A stretch of DNA of 64,000 bases from an uncultured Flammeovirgaceae bacterium (GCA_937883755.1 CAKZYA010000006.1:62001-126000); one strand, 5' to 3'; positions 1-10,410 are shown, counted from the stretch's first letter. The notes: generated by a model not told the origin, from the letters alone. A program made the numbers and translations.

Positions 1-75
1 GAAGTAATCTACTACTTGGGAGGAGATCACTTCGTCGCTCATCCTTCGCTTCTCGTGATGACGTGTACTTGGTTT
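1..75. repeat. REP-like dispersed intergenic element (GTCAT..GCGA..GAAGCRA..GATCTCC type)
   Basis: Reverse complement reads CACGTCATCACGAGAAGCGAAGGATGAGCGACGAAGTGATCTCC; resembles the element at 53440-53480 (ACGTCATTGCGCGCGAGATACGAGCAAAGCAATCTCC). Confidence 0.45.
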
Positions 76-109
76 GTTTGTTTTAGTAAAGCAGTCGCTT
101 TCAGTACGA

Positions 110-646
110 TTAATTACCAAGTAGATTTTGATCCTTAAATACATCAGTAATTACATCTACTCCTGCTTTGGCCAACTGACCAAGACCTTGATCAATAAGC
201 TTTCCTTTCAGTTGTTGAAACCAGTCTTTCTTGCCAAGCACATTCAACAGATTTTTCAGGGTTTCTATTTCTTTTAACAGATCATCATAGATAATCTCCT
301 GTCCTACTTCCAACTTATTTAATCTAACAGCTAACTCATCTAATCGGATAGCTATTTCCTTCTGTTGATCAGATGAAAATTTGTCTTTCGGGGCATAGTC
401 GGATACCTCTGAGAGTTCTTCTACGTATTCAGCTCCATTGGCTGTCAATTCTACACCCAGACTATCTTTTGATAAATAGTCATCAAGGTATCCAATTGTA
501 TTTAGACTTTTGATGATTTGGATGGCTTCGTTCCACGTTGCATCAATATCATACTCATCATAGAATTTACGTAGGTCAACAATGCCCTCTGATTTTCTAG
601 CGTATAGCCATTTCAAAATAAGTTCTTTATGTTCCTTAATGGTCAT
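110..646 (-). CDS. hypothetical protein; possible N-terminal winged-helix, C-terminal coiled coil
   Basis: 178 aa ORF; N-terminus resembles a small winged-helix fold, central Leu/Glu-rich coiled coil. Confidence 0.55.
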   Translation of the reverse strand: MTIKEHKELILKWLYARKSEGIVDLRKFYDEYDIDATWNEAIQIIKSLNTIGYLDDYLSKDSLGVELTANGAEYVEELSEVSDYAPKDKFSSDQQKEIAIRLDELAVRLNKLEVGQEIIYDDLLKEIETLKNLLNVLGKKDWFQQLKGKLIDQGLGQLAKAGVDVITDVFKDQNLLGN

Positions 647-665
647 CTGTCAAGTACCTCTTCAA

Positions 666-3600
666 TTAAAAAGAATTTACCCGAACCTCGATCTGGTTTA
701 TGCCGGGTTTTAGACGGATAGAACCGAAATCGGGATTGGTAGTCTCTCCATTTAGCGTAACGATGGCATTTGCCGCATTGGGCAGAGAAAATTCGGCTAC
801 TGTGTTGGCGGGTAGTTCAATAGTATACTGTTGGCGACGGTTACTGACGAACTCGTATTCGCCAGTTATTGCACCTTTAACAGTAGGCATTTTAATACTG
901 CTCTTCTTCAAATTGCTCATTTGTGGCTCAATAGTGATGATACCAAACCCTGGAGTTTTAGGCCGGATGCCCCAGAGGTAACGGGGAATAATGTTGGCGG
1001 GAGCGGCACCCCAGGCGTGGTTCCAGTCCAGGTTGGGTTTATATTTCATATCCCAAGCTTCCAGGGCAACAGTAGAGCCAGCGGCAATCATATTCCACCA
1101 ACTACGGTCGTGAGTAGCCGTCATTAATTCCAGGACGTAGTCACTGGCTCCGGCTTCGTACAAGCCTTCCAGCAAAAACTGAGAGCCGTATACGCTACAC
1201 GCCATTCCCCGCGATTTAATGAATTCTACTACCGTTTTCTGATGTTCCGGAGGGACTAAGTCAAAAGCCAGCGGCATCATGTTGGAGTGTAGAGATGAGT
1301 GGGTCGCACCTTCGCCATCGATATAAATGCCGTTTTCTTTATCAAACAACGTAGTATTGATGGCTTGCTTTACTTTTGCGGCCATCAGTGCGAAGTGAGT
1401 AGCATCTTCGGACTTACCTAGTACCTCGGCTAGTTCCGCCATAATCTTCATATTCTGATAGAAAAAGCTGTTCACTACCGTGTTAATCGGCAGCATTTGG
1501 TGACCGTCGCGCTCACCTTCGGGAGTAGAGAGCTTCCAGCCGGTATCTTTTTGGGCGGGAGGCCAATCTACTATATCTTTCAATCGGTTAGTAGTATCTG
1601 AGAAACCTAGCTGAGCCATATACTCTCCAGTTACCTTGCCAGAGGTGGAGCTAATCAGTCCGTCTTCCCGTACTAAATCTATCAAAGTTTTACTCTTCAA
1701 TGGCTCGTAGTATTTTTCAATCAGTTCGGTGTTGCCACTATAGTAATAATCCTGATACATCATCAGAGCGGTATGCAGCAGCCACTCGGTGGGCCAGGTT
1801 GGGTTGTTCATGAACCATTCAATAGTTCGCTGCGCCATCGCGTACTCCCGGTCGGTGGTGTAGTGCCCAAGCTGGTTGATGTAGGCATCCGCCTCATAGG
1901 GAATCCGTTCCCGGTCACCGTCTACGTATATTCCAGTAAAAGAAGTCGCTTTCATGCTGTACTTGCACAAATCCCACACTTGGTTTAGTAGCGTATCGGA
2001 GGAAGTAAAGCTACTGGCGTCTTCGTTCCAGTAGTTGAAATAAGCTAATTGAGTAAGATTGTCTTCGGTCAATTCAGTCTGCAACCCTTCCAGTTCGGCG
2101 TAACGGAAGGGCATTATGATGCCAAATGAGTCGGGCAGGGCTACGGCTACGGGCAGGGTATTGCGCTCGTTTCGTTCTAATTCAATAATGTAAGTCGTCT
2201 GATCCGGTTGAACCGCCAGTTGCACTTCCTGATAACGCAAAGTGCCCCCCGGCTCCCGATCAATCTGACCACCTTTCAGCTTTTCGCCTAGTCGGACAGT
2301 AATTGTACTCGCATTAGTAGTCTTGTACTGCAATTCCAACGTACCGAAAGCGTGTTTGCCAAAATCAACCAAGTAACTATCCTCTCCGGTATTTTGTAAT
2401 GTAATTGGTTTTATGCGTTCCTGTTGAAAAACTTTATCAGGAGCAATACCCGACTGAAAATTGCTAGTCTGGAAAGAATGAACTTCCGAATAATTAGTCA
2501 CCCGATTGCCTTCGTCCCAAATGCGTACTTTCCAATAGTAAGTAGTGTTAGGGTTCAGTGATTCACCTTGATGCGAAACATTGGCAGATTCGTTACCTCG
2601 GGCTTGACCGCTATTCCAAACATCCCCAATATTCTGCGCCAACTTCTCCGTTGAAGAAGCAACTAGTAATTGGTAGCCTTGCTGCCGGACTGCGCCACCA
2701 GGCAGTACCCAGCTATATTCCGGCAAAGGATCGTTAATGGCTTTGGTGTTCGACGGACGAATAAATTCCACCATTAAACTATGCGGAGCAGCAGAAAGTG
2801 AATCACTCTTTTGACTGATGAGTCGGTCGCAAGCTAATTGCATTTGGCTGAGTACATCTTGATATTTCGGATTATCGGCTAGATTGTTAATTTCCTGCGA
2901 ATCGTCCGTCAGATGGTAAAGTTCTTCACTAGATTTATCATTGATATAGCGAAAGTATTTCCACTCCGCTGTACGAACCCCCTCGCTGGGCGGAATATTC
3001 TCAAACTCCCACAAATGCTCAATCAGTGCCGTATCTCGGCTCAGGCTGGTGCTCTCACCCGAAACAATCAGCTGCAAACTCTTGCCCTGATAACTTTTCG
3101 GCACATCTACGCCCGCCAGATCAACAATAGTTGCCGGAATATCTACGTTCTGAGCCATCTCAGTTACATCCTGGTGCTTACCTTCCCTAGGGTCAAATAC
3201 AATCAAAGGAACCCGCACGGAGTTATCGTAGAGTAGCCATTTACCAGCCAGTTGGCGCTCACCCAGAAAATAGCCATTGTCACCCATCAAAATGATGACC
3301 GTATTCTCGTCTAGTTTCTTCTTCTTCAGTTGCTGCCGAATTTTTCCCAGCTCGCGGTCAATTCCTGAGATCATGCGGTAGTAGCCTTTTACACTATGTT
3401 GGTGCTTTTCGGGAGTATCGTACCGCCAGTGCCAGCGGGTGCGATTGAATCCTTCGCGCACGGGTTCAGGTAGTTCATTGAAATATCGGTCAGCACCTAG
3501 CTCTGGATCGGGTACCGTAGTTTTCGCCAGTAGTTTGTCAGACTCTTCTTGCCAGAAGTATTGATCCTCGGCGGGATCATGAGCATGAGGAGCACTAAAG

Positions 3601-4229
3601 CTAAGTGACAGGCAGAATGGCGTATTCGGATTAGCTTGGTCGATAAAATCCAGGGCTTTTTGTCCGGTATAGCGGGTAAGGTGAACCGTATCTTCACCCA
3701 GCGTTTTGTAATAGTAGCCTCGGCGATCTTTAAATCTACCGTTGCGGTCATAGGATTCATGAACATCAAATAATTCATCTAAAGCAGCGTAATTCACCCC
3801 GAATTTACCGAAGAATCCGGTCTGGTAGCCAGCATTTTTGAGGAGCTTGGGGTAGGCCTGCTGCATATACGCTGATTGAATTGGCCCGGTTTGGAAGTTG
3901 TAGCGATGGGTTCGTTCGTACAATCCGCTTAAGATACTCGCTCGGCTTCCAGCGCAGATAGGAGTGCTTACCATAGCGTGGGAGAAGTATGTTCCCTGCT
4001 CAGCCAGCTTATCCATCTCTGGGGTATGAATTAGTTCATTTCCAGCGTAGCCAAGAGCATCCCAGCGTTGATCATCGGTAAGAATAAAAATAATGTTAGG
4101 TCGAGAGGGGTTATTGTTTGTTTTTTGAGCGAAGCTAGTAAGTCCTGCTCCGGCTATCAGCCAGATTAATAATACTACTCTGATCATCTTAGTAAATATA
4201 GTTAGGTTGTTAGACTCCCATGCCATCAA
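666..4229 (-). CDS. bifunctional sulfatase (S1 family) / alpha-L-rhamnosidase (GH78-like)
   Basis: N-terminal NIIFILTDDQRWDALGY and formylglycine-type CAGSRASILSGLYERTH; C-terminal half has GH78-type YVDGDRERIPYEADAYIN, EWLLHTALMMYQDYY, WNHAWGAAPANIIPRYLWGI. Confidence 0.9.
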   Translation of the reverse strand: MMAWESNNLTIFTKMIRVVLLIWLIAGAGLTSFAQKTNNNPSRPNIIFILTDDQRWDALGYAGNELIHTPEMDKLAEQGTYFSHAMVSTPICAGSRASILSGLYERTHRYNFQTGPIQSAYMQQAYPKLLKNAGYQTGFFGKFGVNYAALDELFDVHESYDRNGRFKDRRGYYYKTLGEDTVHLTRYTGQKALDFIDQANPNTPFCLSLSFSAPHAHDPAEDQYFWQEESDKLLAKTTVPDPELGADRYFNELPEPVREGFNRTRWHWRYDTPEKHQHSVKGYYRMISGIDRELGKIRQQLKKKKLDENTVIILMGDNGYFLGERQLAGKWLLYDNSVRVPLIVFDPREGKHQDVTEMAQNVDIPATIVDLAGVDVPKSYQGKSLQLIVSGESTSLSRDTALIEHLWEFENIPPSEGVRTAEWKYFRYINDKSSEELYHLTDDSQEINNLADNPKYQDVLSQMQLACDRLISQKSDSLSAAPHSLMVEFIRPSNTKAINDPLPEYSWVLPGGAVRQQGYQLLVASSTEKLAQNIGDVWNSGQARGNESANVSHQGESLNPNTTYYWKVRIWDEGNRVTNYSEVHSFQTSNFQSGIAPDKVFQQERIKPITLQNTGEDSYLVDFGKHAFGTLELQYKTTNASTITVRLGEKLKGGQIDREPGGTLRYQEVQLAVQPDQTTYIIELERNERNTLPVAVALPDSFGIIMPFRYAELEGLQTELTEDNLTQLAYFNYWNEDASSFTSSDTLLNQVWDLCKYSMKATSFTGIYVDGDRERIPYEADAYINQLGHYTTDREYAMAQRTIEWFMNNPTWPTEWLLHTALMMYQDYYYSGNTELIEKYYEPLKSKTLIDLVREDGLISSTSGKVTGEYMAQLGFSDTTNRLKDIVDWPPAQKDTGWKLSTPEGERDGHQMLPINTVVNSFFYQNMKIMAELAEVLGKSEDATHFALMAAKVKQAINTTLFDKENGIYIDGEGATHSSLHSNMMPLAFDLVPPEHQKTVVEFIKSRGMACSVYGSQFLLEGLYEAGASDYVLELMTATHDRSWWNMIAAGSTVALEAWDMKYKPNLDWNHAWGAAPANIIPRYLWGIRPKTPGFGIITIEPQMSNLKKSSIKMPTVKGAITGEYEFVSNRRQQYTIELPANTVAEFSLPNAANAIVTLNGETTNPDFGSIRLKPGINQIEVRVNSF

Positions 4230-4525
4230 TTATTTAACAGAGTAGGGAGTTGTATGGGTTAAAGTAAAAGGTTTCTTATCCGAACCTCATCCTGCTTCAC
4301 CCTGCTTCGTTTTTCCTGATTAGGAAATTTAAGGGATTGGTAGATAAAAATAGTCTACACTACTATTGGATATGGTATTCCATGACTGTTTACCATTTTA
4401 TCCCTCGAGTACATCACTGGACATTACCATCCATCTTTATTACTTTTGCTCAGATACTGATTAAAGTCAGCCACTTTAATTTTTCCGACATCGGTAAAAC
4501 CCGTTGCTAACAACCCAGTTACACT

Positions 4526-5149
4526 GTGCTAACCAATTTTTTAGTTGCCTTTATCCTAGCGTTTGTTGGTTACCTTCCGTTCGGAACGGTGAACATGGTC
4601 GTATTGAATACGGCAATTACTCGTGCCTTTCGTCCAGCAGTAATGATTGCACTGGGGGCAGCCGTGGTAGACCTTTTTTATACGTATATAGCCATTACCC
4701 TTAACCAATGGCTAGGTCGCCAACTCGTTAACAACATCTACGTAGATATTGCTGCCCTCATTATTCTGGTCAGTGTGGGGTTATACTTCTGGTTTTCTTC
4801 GCCCCAGCAGAAAAAACAATCCCAGTCTGCTAAGCAAAGCTGGGGGTTTTTCGGTACCGGATTAACCTTTGGCGTTATCAATCCTCAAAGCTTACCCTTT
4901 ATTACATTAGGACTGCTGTACGCCAAATCACAAGATTGGGTATTTCTGACTGGTTTTAGTAATTATTTGGGGCTAATGCTGGGAGTGGCTGTCGGACGTT
5001 TCCTATCCCTGGTGCTCTACGCACAAGCCGGACAGTGGTTGGCTACCCAGCTAAAGCAGTTTACCCAATGGGCTAATAAAGTAACGGGTGGTATTCTTCT
5101 TTCCCTAGGTGGTTATCAGGCATTTCGGGTGTTTGCTGAAGTGTGGTAG
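4526..5149 (+). CDS. LysE family translocator
   Basis: 207 aa, multi-TM; FVGYLPFGTVNMVVLNTAITRAFRPAVMIALGAAVVDLFY is LysE-like. Confidence 0.75.
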   Translation: MLTNFLVAFILAFVGYLPFGTVNMVVLNTAITRAFRPAVMIALGAAVVDLFYTYIAITLNQWLGRQLVNNIYVDIAALIILVSVGLYFWFSSPQQKKQSQSAKQSWGFFGTGLTFGVINPQSLPFITLGLLYAKSQDWVFLTGFSNYLGLMLGVAVGRFLSLVLYAQAGQWLATQLKQFTQWANKVTGGILLSLGGYQAFRVFAEVW

Positions 5150-5160
5150 TAATGTTGTGT

Positions 5161-5198
5161 TTATGTATTCATATGTTCGTGAGTACCTGAATACATAA
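5161..5198. terminator. inverted repeat / possible terminator after LysE gene
   Basis: Perfect 11-nt arms TTATGTATTCA (5161-5171) and TGAATACATAA (5188-5198), 12 nt after the 5149 stop. Confidence 0.4.
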
Positions 5199-5283
5199 AT
5201 ACATGAATATACGAACACCCTATCGCTAGCTTTACAGTAGATTTTCCAGTAGATTAGTTCGTAGCAACCTAACATCAACAACT

Positions 5284-6630
5284 ATGCACCGAAGAAATGC
5301 GCTGAAAGGGCTGGGGCTGGCCGGATTAGGCTTTACCGTTCCGGCAGCATCGGCTACTGCCAAACACCAAAATCTTAACCGAGGCATGAAACCTGTTACC
5401 ATCACCAAAGTAAAAGCCATTGCTACCTGTCCGCACAACATTGAGTTGATTGTAGTAAAAGTAGAAACCAGTGAACCAGGGCTGTACGGAGTAGGCTGTG
5501 CCACCTTCCGGCAACGAGCCCACGCGGTAGTTTCGGCTATTAACGATTATCTGGATGATTTTTGCCGAGGTAAAGATGTAGACAATATTGAAGATATCTG
5601 GCAAACGGCTTACGTGAGCTCCTACTGGCGCAATGGCCCGGTATTGAATAATGCCCTAAGTGGATTAGACCAGGCTCTATGGGATATTAAGGGAAAACGA
5701 GCCGGAATGCCAGTATATCAACTGCTAGGTGGCAAATGTCGGTTTGCCGTAGACTGCTACGCCCATGGCGGTGGAAAAACCGTAGAAGAAACGATAGAAA
5801 ACGTGCAACGCTTCATGGAAGAAGGCTACCGTCACGTCCGGATTCAGTTAGGCGGTTACGGAGCCGCACAAATGTTAGGCGGTTACGGGAATACTACCGA
5901 TCAAACGCCTGATTTCAAAAAGGCTAATTTCGGTACACCGGATGATAACTACATGAATCCGTACTTGTACACCAAGTCAGTCCCCAAGCTATTTGAAGAA
6001 GTGCGGAAAGCTTGCGGTGAGGAAGTAGAATTGCTGCACGATGTACACGAACGACTACAACCGCTGGATGCCATCAACATGATTAAGGCATTAGAAGAAT
6101 ATCGTCCCTTCTTTATTGAGGATCCGTTTTCACCCGAGAATATTGGCTACTTTCCCATGTTACGGCAGCAAACTACCGTACCCATTGCGATGGGCGAGTT
6201 GTTCAACAGCCCTCACGAGTGGCTGAACCCCATGAGTGAAAGGTTGTTTGACTTTATACGTATTCATATCTCCCAGATTGGAGGTATTACTCCGGCAATG
6301 AAAGTAGCTCGCTTGGGTGAGTGGTTTAATGTACGCACCGCCTGGCACGGCCCCGGTGATGTTTCTCCAGTAGGCCACGCTGCTAACGCCCATATCGATT
6401 TTGCAGTGTGGAATTTTGGTATTCAGGAGGCAGTGAGCTTTTCGGATACGCTACGAGAAATCTTTCCGGGTGCCCCCGAAATGAAAGACGGCTACATGTA
6501 CATTAACGAAGTGCCCGGTTTAGGGGTGGATGTGAATGAAGAGCTAGCCCTAAAGTACCCATTGCCTGAGAAGAATAACTATAACTGGACGCAACTACGC
6601 AAAGGGGATGGTACTCCGGTACGCCCCTAG
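5284..6630 (+). CDS. enolase superfamily (mandelate racemase/muconate lactonizing, RspA/mannonate dehydratase-like) with N-terminal Tat-like signal
   Basis: ALSGLDQALWDIKGKRAGMPVYQLLGGK, HDVHERL, FIEDPFSPEN, MGELF, HISQIGGITPAMKVARLGEW, WHGPGDVSPVGHAAN; N-terminus MHRRNALKGLGLAGLGF. Confidence 0.9.
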   Translation: MHRRNALKGLGLAGLGFTVPAASATAKHQNLNRGMKPVTITKVKAIATCPHNIELIVVKVETSEPGLYGVGCATFRQRAHAVVSAINDYLDDFCRGKDVDNIEDIWQTAYVSSYWRNGPVLNNALSGLDQALWDIKGKRAGMPVYQLLGGKCRFAVDCYAHGGGKTVEETIENVQRFMEEGYRHVRIQLGGYGAAQMLGGYGNTTDQTPDFKKANFGTPDDNYMNPYLYTKSVPKLFEEVRKACGEEVELLHDVHERLQPLDAINMIKALEEYRPFFIEDPFSPENIGYFPMLRQQTTVPIAMGELFNSPHEWLNPMSERLFDFIRIHISQIGGITPAMKVARLGEWFNVRTAWHGPGDVSPVGHAANAHIDFAVWNFGIQEAVSFSDTLREIFPGAPEMKDGYMYINEVPGLGVDVNEELALKYPLPEKNNYNWTQLRKGDGTPVRP

Positions 6631-7277
6631 CGCTTCTGAGATGTTACTTTTAGTTCTTCTACTAAGTTACGCTCGGTTTGTAACTCACGACGCAAGCGAC
6701 GTTCTTTTTCCAGCGAGGTTTTTCTGAATTCCTCTAGCTCATGCTGAATTTTACGATAATCCTGCCGAGTGCGAGAGGTCACTTTCTGACTGCTCCGATA
6801 CTGGTAAATCGCTCCGGCTAACAGTAAAGCCAAGACTAGTACAGTGATCCAGAAAAAATTCAGGAAACCTGTTTTCGGGAAGTCGAGACCTAATACGGAA
6901 ATATGCGTACTCTCGTGCTCGCTCGCTGCAATGATAGCATCTTTCTCTCGAATACTAGCGTTTAGCGAATTAAGCTCACTATCTTGAGAAGCTACCCGAT
7001 CTTGAGTTTGCCGTAGATCCTGGCGAACATTCTTCAGGGAATCCTGAGCATTTCTCCAAAAGCGGTTCAGACGGTTTAGGCTCACTACCCGATACTCATT
7101 CCCGGATCGGGATGTTACTGAGTTAGACCCTTGTACCATCTCCTGAAACTGCTGAGGCAAGGGTTGAGGAACAGATGGAATATTTTCTTCCTGAGCTACT
7201 AGGGGATTGGCAATAAAAATGATAATCCCAATAAAAGTGATAGCAAAAAGGACGTTGCGTAGGTTAATCGTTTTCAT
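6627..7277 (-). CDS. hypothetical membrane-anchored coiled-coil protein
   Basis: Signal/TM at N-terminus, coiled coil, second TM (FLNFFWITVLVLALLLAGAIY), C-terminal Lys/Arg/Glu helix. Confidence 0.6.
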   Translation of the reverse strand: MKTINLRNVLFAITFIGIIIFIANPLVAQEENIPSVPQPLPQQFQEMVQGSNSVTSRSGNEYRVVSLNRLNRFWRNAQDSLKNVRQDLRQTQDRVASQDSELNSLNASIREKDAIIAASEHESTHISVLGLDFPKTGFLNFFWITVLVLALLLAGAIYQYRSSQKVTSRTRQDYRKIQHELEEFRKTSLEKERRLRRELQTERNLVEELKVTSQKR

Positions 7278-7515
7278 AGTTGATACTCACGGTTAATCAA
7301 TTATACCGACAGTAGGGATGCAAAGGTAGCGTATGTCTTATCAAATTCAAAAAACAAGCGAAGGTGTAGTCCGGTTCAGCTAATCAAACAAAGAATTCTT
7401 ATTGCTAACCAATTAATCCATGTTTTTACTATCGAAAAATTAGCTACACTAACTACTTATTTCTCGGCCTGTTCAATGATGCAAAGTAATTTCACTGTTC
7501 TAACGTATTGTTTTT

Positions 7516-8391
7516 ATGATTAGCATACCCCAACGCCTTCTTCACGAATCTTTTGTCACGGTATTGCTTCGGTCATCTCAGGCACTCTTCATCCAGAAAG
7601 AGTTGAATAAGTCGGCTGGGAATTGACAGAGCTACATCTCCCGGCACGTACTTACCACCGTCTTAGAGGGAGAGCAACATATTTTCAGTAACGATGGATA
7701 TAAGATTATCGTTCGAGCCGGAGAAATGGCCGTACTCCGGCGCGGATTATACACCGTAACTGATTTGATTTCTGGACAGGGTAGTTTTCGGGCTAATCTG
7801 ACATTCTTTGAAGAAGATATTTTTAGTAGTTTACCCTTTGCTACTAATACCGCCTATTCCTCCTCAACATCTACTGAGTTGTCAGGAGAGAAATTTCCTA
7901 CTCCAGCATCAATCACACTATTTTGGCAATCACTTATACCATGGCTACACACAATATCCAGCCCAAATGCTGCGCTTCAGCATATCAAAGCTCAGGAGTT
8001 TTTTGCTTTGTTAGCTGCCAGCGAAGTAATATCTTCTGTGTTCAGGGTAGTGAAATCCGAGCGAAAAGCTGCTCAGAACATTCGGCAGTTTATGGAAGAA
8101 CACTACGACAAGCCACTTTCCGTAGCCGACTACGCCTATTTAACTGGTAGGAGCGAGTCTACTTTTCGACGAGAGTTTAAAATTAAGTTTGGTACGACAC
8201 CGCGGCAGTGGATTATCCAAAAGCGACTGGAAAAAGCTAATAGTTTACTACAGACTACCTCAAAAGACGTCACTCAGGTTGCCGTGGATGTGGGTTACGA
8301 AAATGTATCGCACTTTATCAGCGAGTACAAAAAGCAGTACGGATATACTCCCAAGCAACGCCCAACCCTAACTACCGTGCAACTGCGCTAA
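7516..8391 (+). pseudogene. AraC family transcriptional regulator with an in-frame TGA at 7624-7626 (ORF track starts at 7726)
   Basis: Frame from ATG 7516 gives MISIPQRLLHESFVTVLLRSSQALFIQKELNKSAGN*QSYISRHVLTTVLEGEQHIFSNDGYKIIVRAGEMAVLRR..., continuing into the AraC HTH (YAYLTGRSESTFRREFKIKFGTTPRQWI). N-terminal AraC-type sensor residues precede the called start. Confidence 0.6.
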
Positions 8392-8513
8392 CCTTCTGAC
8401 TGAAATCCGGTATCCTGCCCGATAACCCGCAGTTTCTTATAGTACGCGCGGCGATCTTTAACTCAAAAATTATCAATTTTCAATCGGGCGCCGAGCGCTG
8501 TAACCTATCAACT

Positions 8514-9392
8514 ATGCAAGTAACTTTTATTGGATTAGGCATTATGGGCAGCCGGATGGCAAAGAACCTGCTGAAGAATAATATTAAACTTACCGTTTTT
8601 AATCGCTCACCGGAGCCAGTACAAGAACTAGTTAAACAAGGCGCGAGTAGCGCTAATTCAGTAGATGAAGCAGTGGCTGAAGCTGATATTGTCATCACGA
8701 TGCTATCTTCACCCGAAGCAGTAAAGCAGGTGATGCTAGGCGATAGGGGTGGTCTGGCAAGTATGAAAGAGCGAGCCCTTTGGATTGATTGCTCAACGGT
8801 TAACCCTTCATTTTCTCGGGAAGAGAAACAGGCAGTAGATACTCAAGGAAAGCGGTTTATGGATGCCCCGGTAGCGGGATCGAAACCTCAGGCGGAGCAG
8901 GCTGAACTTATATTCTTTGTTGGTGGCGAAGAACCTGACTTATTGGAAGCTGAAGAGTTACTTCAGCTGATGGGTAAGAAAGTAATTCACGTAGGGGAAG
9001 CTAGTAAAGGTACGTCGTTCAAGATGTTGGTAAATGCGATGTTAGCGCAATCAATAGTTTTGTTTTCGGAAACACTACTGCTGGGCGAGAAGATGGGGTT
9101 GGATCAAGATTTTTTACTAAAAACAATGCCTGGCTTACCCGTGGTAGCTCCGTTTGTTCAGGCCAAAACTGATATGATTCGTTCAGGCGACTACGACACC
9201 CAATTTTCTCTGGAGCTGATGTACAAGGATTTACATCTGGCGTCAATTACCGCCTACGAATACCAACAACCATTGTATTTGGCAAACTTGACAAAGGAAT
9301 TATACGCCCATGCTACCCAAAATGGACTAGGGCGAGCTGATTTTGCGGCTATTCATCAGTTTTTGAGCGAGAAGAAGCAGCGTTATGGCTAG
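8514..9392 (+). CDS. NAD(P)-dependent oxidoreductase, 3-hydroxyisobutyrate dehydrogenase family
   Basis: MQVTFIGLGIMGSRMAKNLLKNNIKLTVFNRSP; DAPVAGSKPQAEQAEL; KMLVNAMLAQ. Confidence 0.92.
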   Translation: MQVTFIGLGIMGSRMAKNLLKNNIKLTVFNRSPEPVQELVKQGASSANSVDEAVAEADIVITMLSSPEAVKQVMLGDRGGLASMKERALWIDCSTVNPSFSREEKQAVDTQGKRFMDAPVAGSKPQAEQAELIFFVGGEEPDLLEAEELLQLMGKKVIHVGEASKGTSFKMLVNAMLAQSIVLFSETLLLGEKMGLDQDFLLKTMPGLPVVAPFVQAKTDMIRSGDYDTQFSLELMYKDLHLASITAYEYQQPLYLANLTKELYAHATQNGLGRADFAAIHQFLSEKKQRYG

Positions 9393-9802
9393 TGCGGTAA
9401 CTTGTCTCGGAGCAATCCATAAACATAAGTGCCTAGTACCGCAGAAAGAATCATGATGATGACTATGGTCATCCCGCTGCCTAGCAAAATGAACATGGGA
9501 CCAGGACAGGCGCCCGTCAACGCCCAGCCTAAACCAAAAATAATCCCCCCAAACAGGTACCTAGGGCTACTGCGCTGCTTAGGGCTAATCACAATGGGTC
9601 GATTGTCAATTGACTTTATATTGAAGCGTTTGATCAATTGGATCAGAACAATACCAATAAGTACTGAAGACCCAATCACCCCGTACATATGAAACGACTG
9701 AAACCGGAACATTTCGTAGATGCGATACCAGGAGATGACTTCTGCTTTCGCTAACGTAATTCCAAAGATGACTCCGACGAATAAATATTTTAAGAATTTC
9801 AA
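9389..9802 (-). CDS. YeeE/YedE family (DUF6691-like) sulfur transport half-protein
   Basis: KYLFVGVIFGITLAKAEVISWYRIYEMF; YLFGGIIFGLGWALTGACPGPMFILLGSG. Confidence 0.85.
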   Translation of the reverse strand: MKFLKYLFVGVIFGITLAKAEVISWYRIYEMFRFQSFHMYGVIGSSVLIGIVLIQLIKRFNIKSIDNRPIVISPKQRSSPRYLFGGIIFGLGWALTGACPGPMFILLGSGMTIVIIMILSAVLGTYVYGLLRDKLPH

Positions 9803-9815
9803 ATTACTGCTCTAG

Positions 9816-10382
9816 TTAGATGGTAAGTAAATAGGGAAGGATGAAGTACGTGGCTACCAGTCCGCCAATGAAAAATCCGATAACTGCTACCAGCGAAGGA
9901 AATTGTAAATCTGATAGACCACTGATAGCGTGCCCCGACGTACACCCACCAGCGTAGCGAGTTCCAAATCCGACCAGAAAACCACCTACTACTATCATAA
10001 TAATTCCTTTTACCGTAAGCAGAGCCTCCCAGGTGAAAATATCAGCAGGAAGTACGCTTTCGCCTGGGTTCTTTATACCTAACTCTTGTAGTTCAGTGAC
10101 GGTAGCTTGAGAAATATGGACTTGTTGGCCAGGCATGAAATATTTGTAGGTAATGGCTCCACCAATCATCATTCCTGCCGCAAAGACTAAGTTCCAAACT
10201 TGTTTTCGCCAGTTAAAGTTGAAAAATGCACTCTGTCGCCCAGCTCCAGCAATAGAGCACATAGTTCGTAGGTTGGCTGAAATCCCAAAGCTGTTGCCAA
10301 ACCATAGTAGAGCAAACATAATTGATGCAATGATAGGCCCCGCTACATACCACGGCCAGGGTTGACTAATAAATTCAATCAT
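9816..10382 (-). CDS. YeeE/YedE family sulfur transport half-protein
   Basis: GGFLVGFGTRYAGGCTSGHAISGLSDLQFPSLVAVIGFFIGG is the YeeE/YedE Cys motif. Confidence 0.88.
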   Translation of the reverse strand: MIEFISQPWPWYVAGPIIASIMFALLWFGNSFGISANLRTMCSIAGAGRQSAFFNFNWRKQVWNLVFAAGMMIGGAITYKYFMPGQQVHISQATVTELQELGIKNPGESVLPADIFTWEALLTVKGIIMIVVGGFLVGFGTRYAGGCTSGHAISGLSDLQFPSLVAVIGFFIGGLVATYFILPYLLTI

Positions 10383-10410
10383 CTTACGTCTCGAAAATCA
10401 TTATTAATTA

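Noticed and set aside
700-3236. Plus-strand ORFs of 71-107 aa (700, 831, 1773, 2913)
   Set aside because: Antisense to the continuous sulfatase-GH78 coding frame; no recognisable domain.
3497-3778. Minus-strand 93-aa ORF inside the sulfatase
   Set aside because: Alternative frame of a well-supported CDS.
7808-8371. Small ORFs 7808, 7923 and 8189 on the plus strand
   Set aside because: Other frames of the AraC gene, whose HTH reading is clear.
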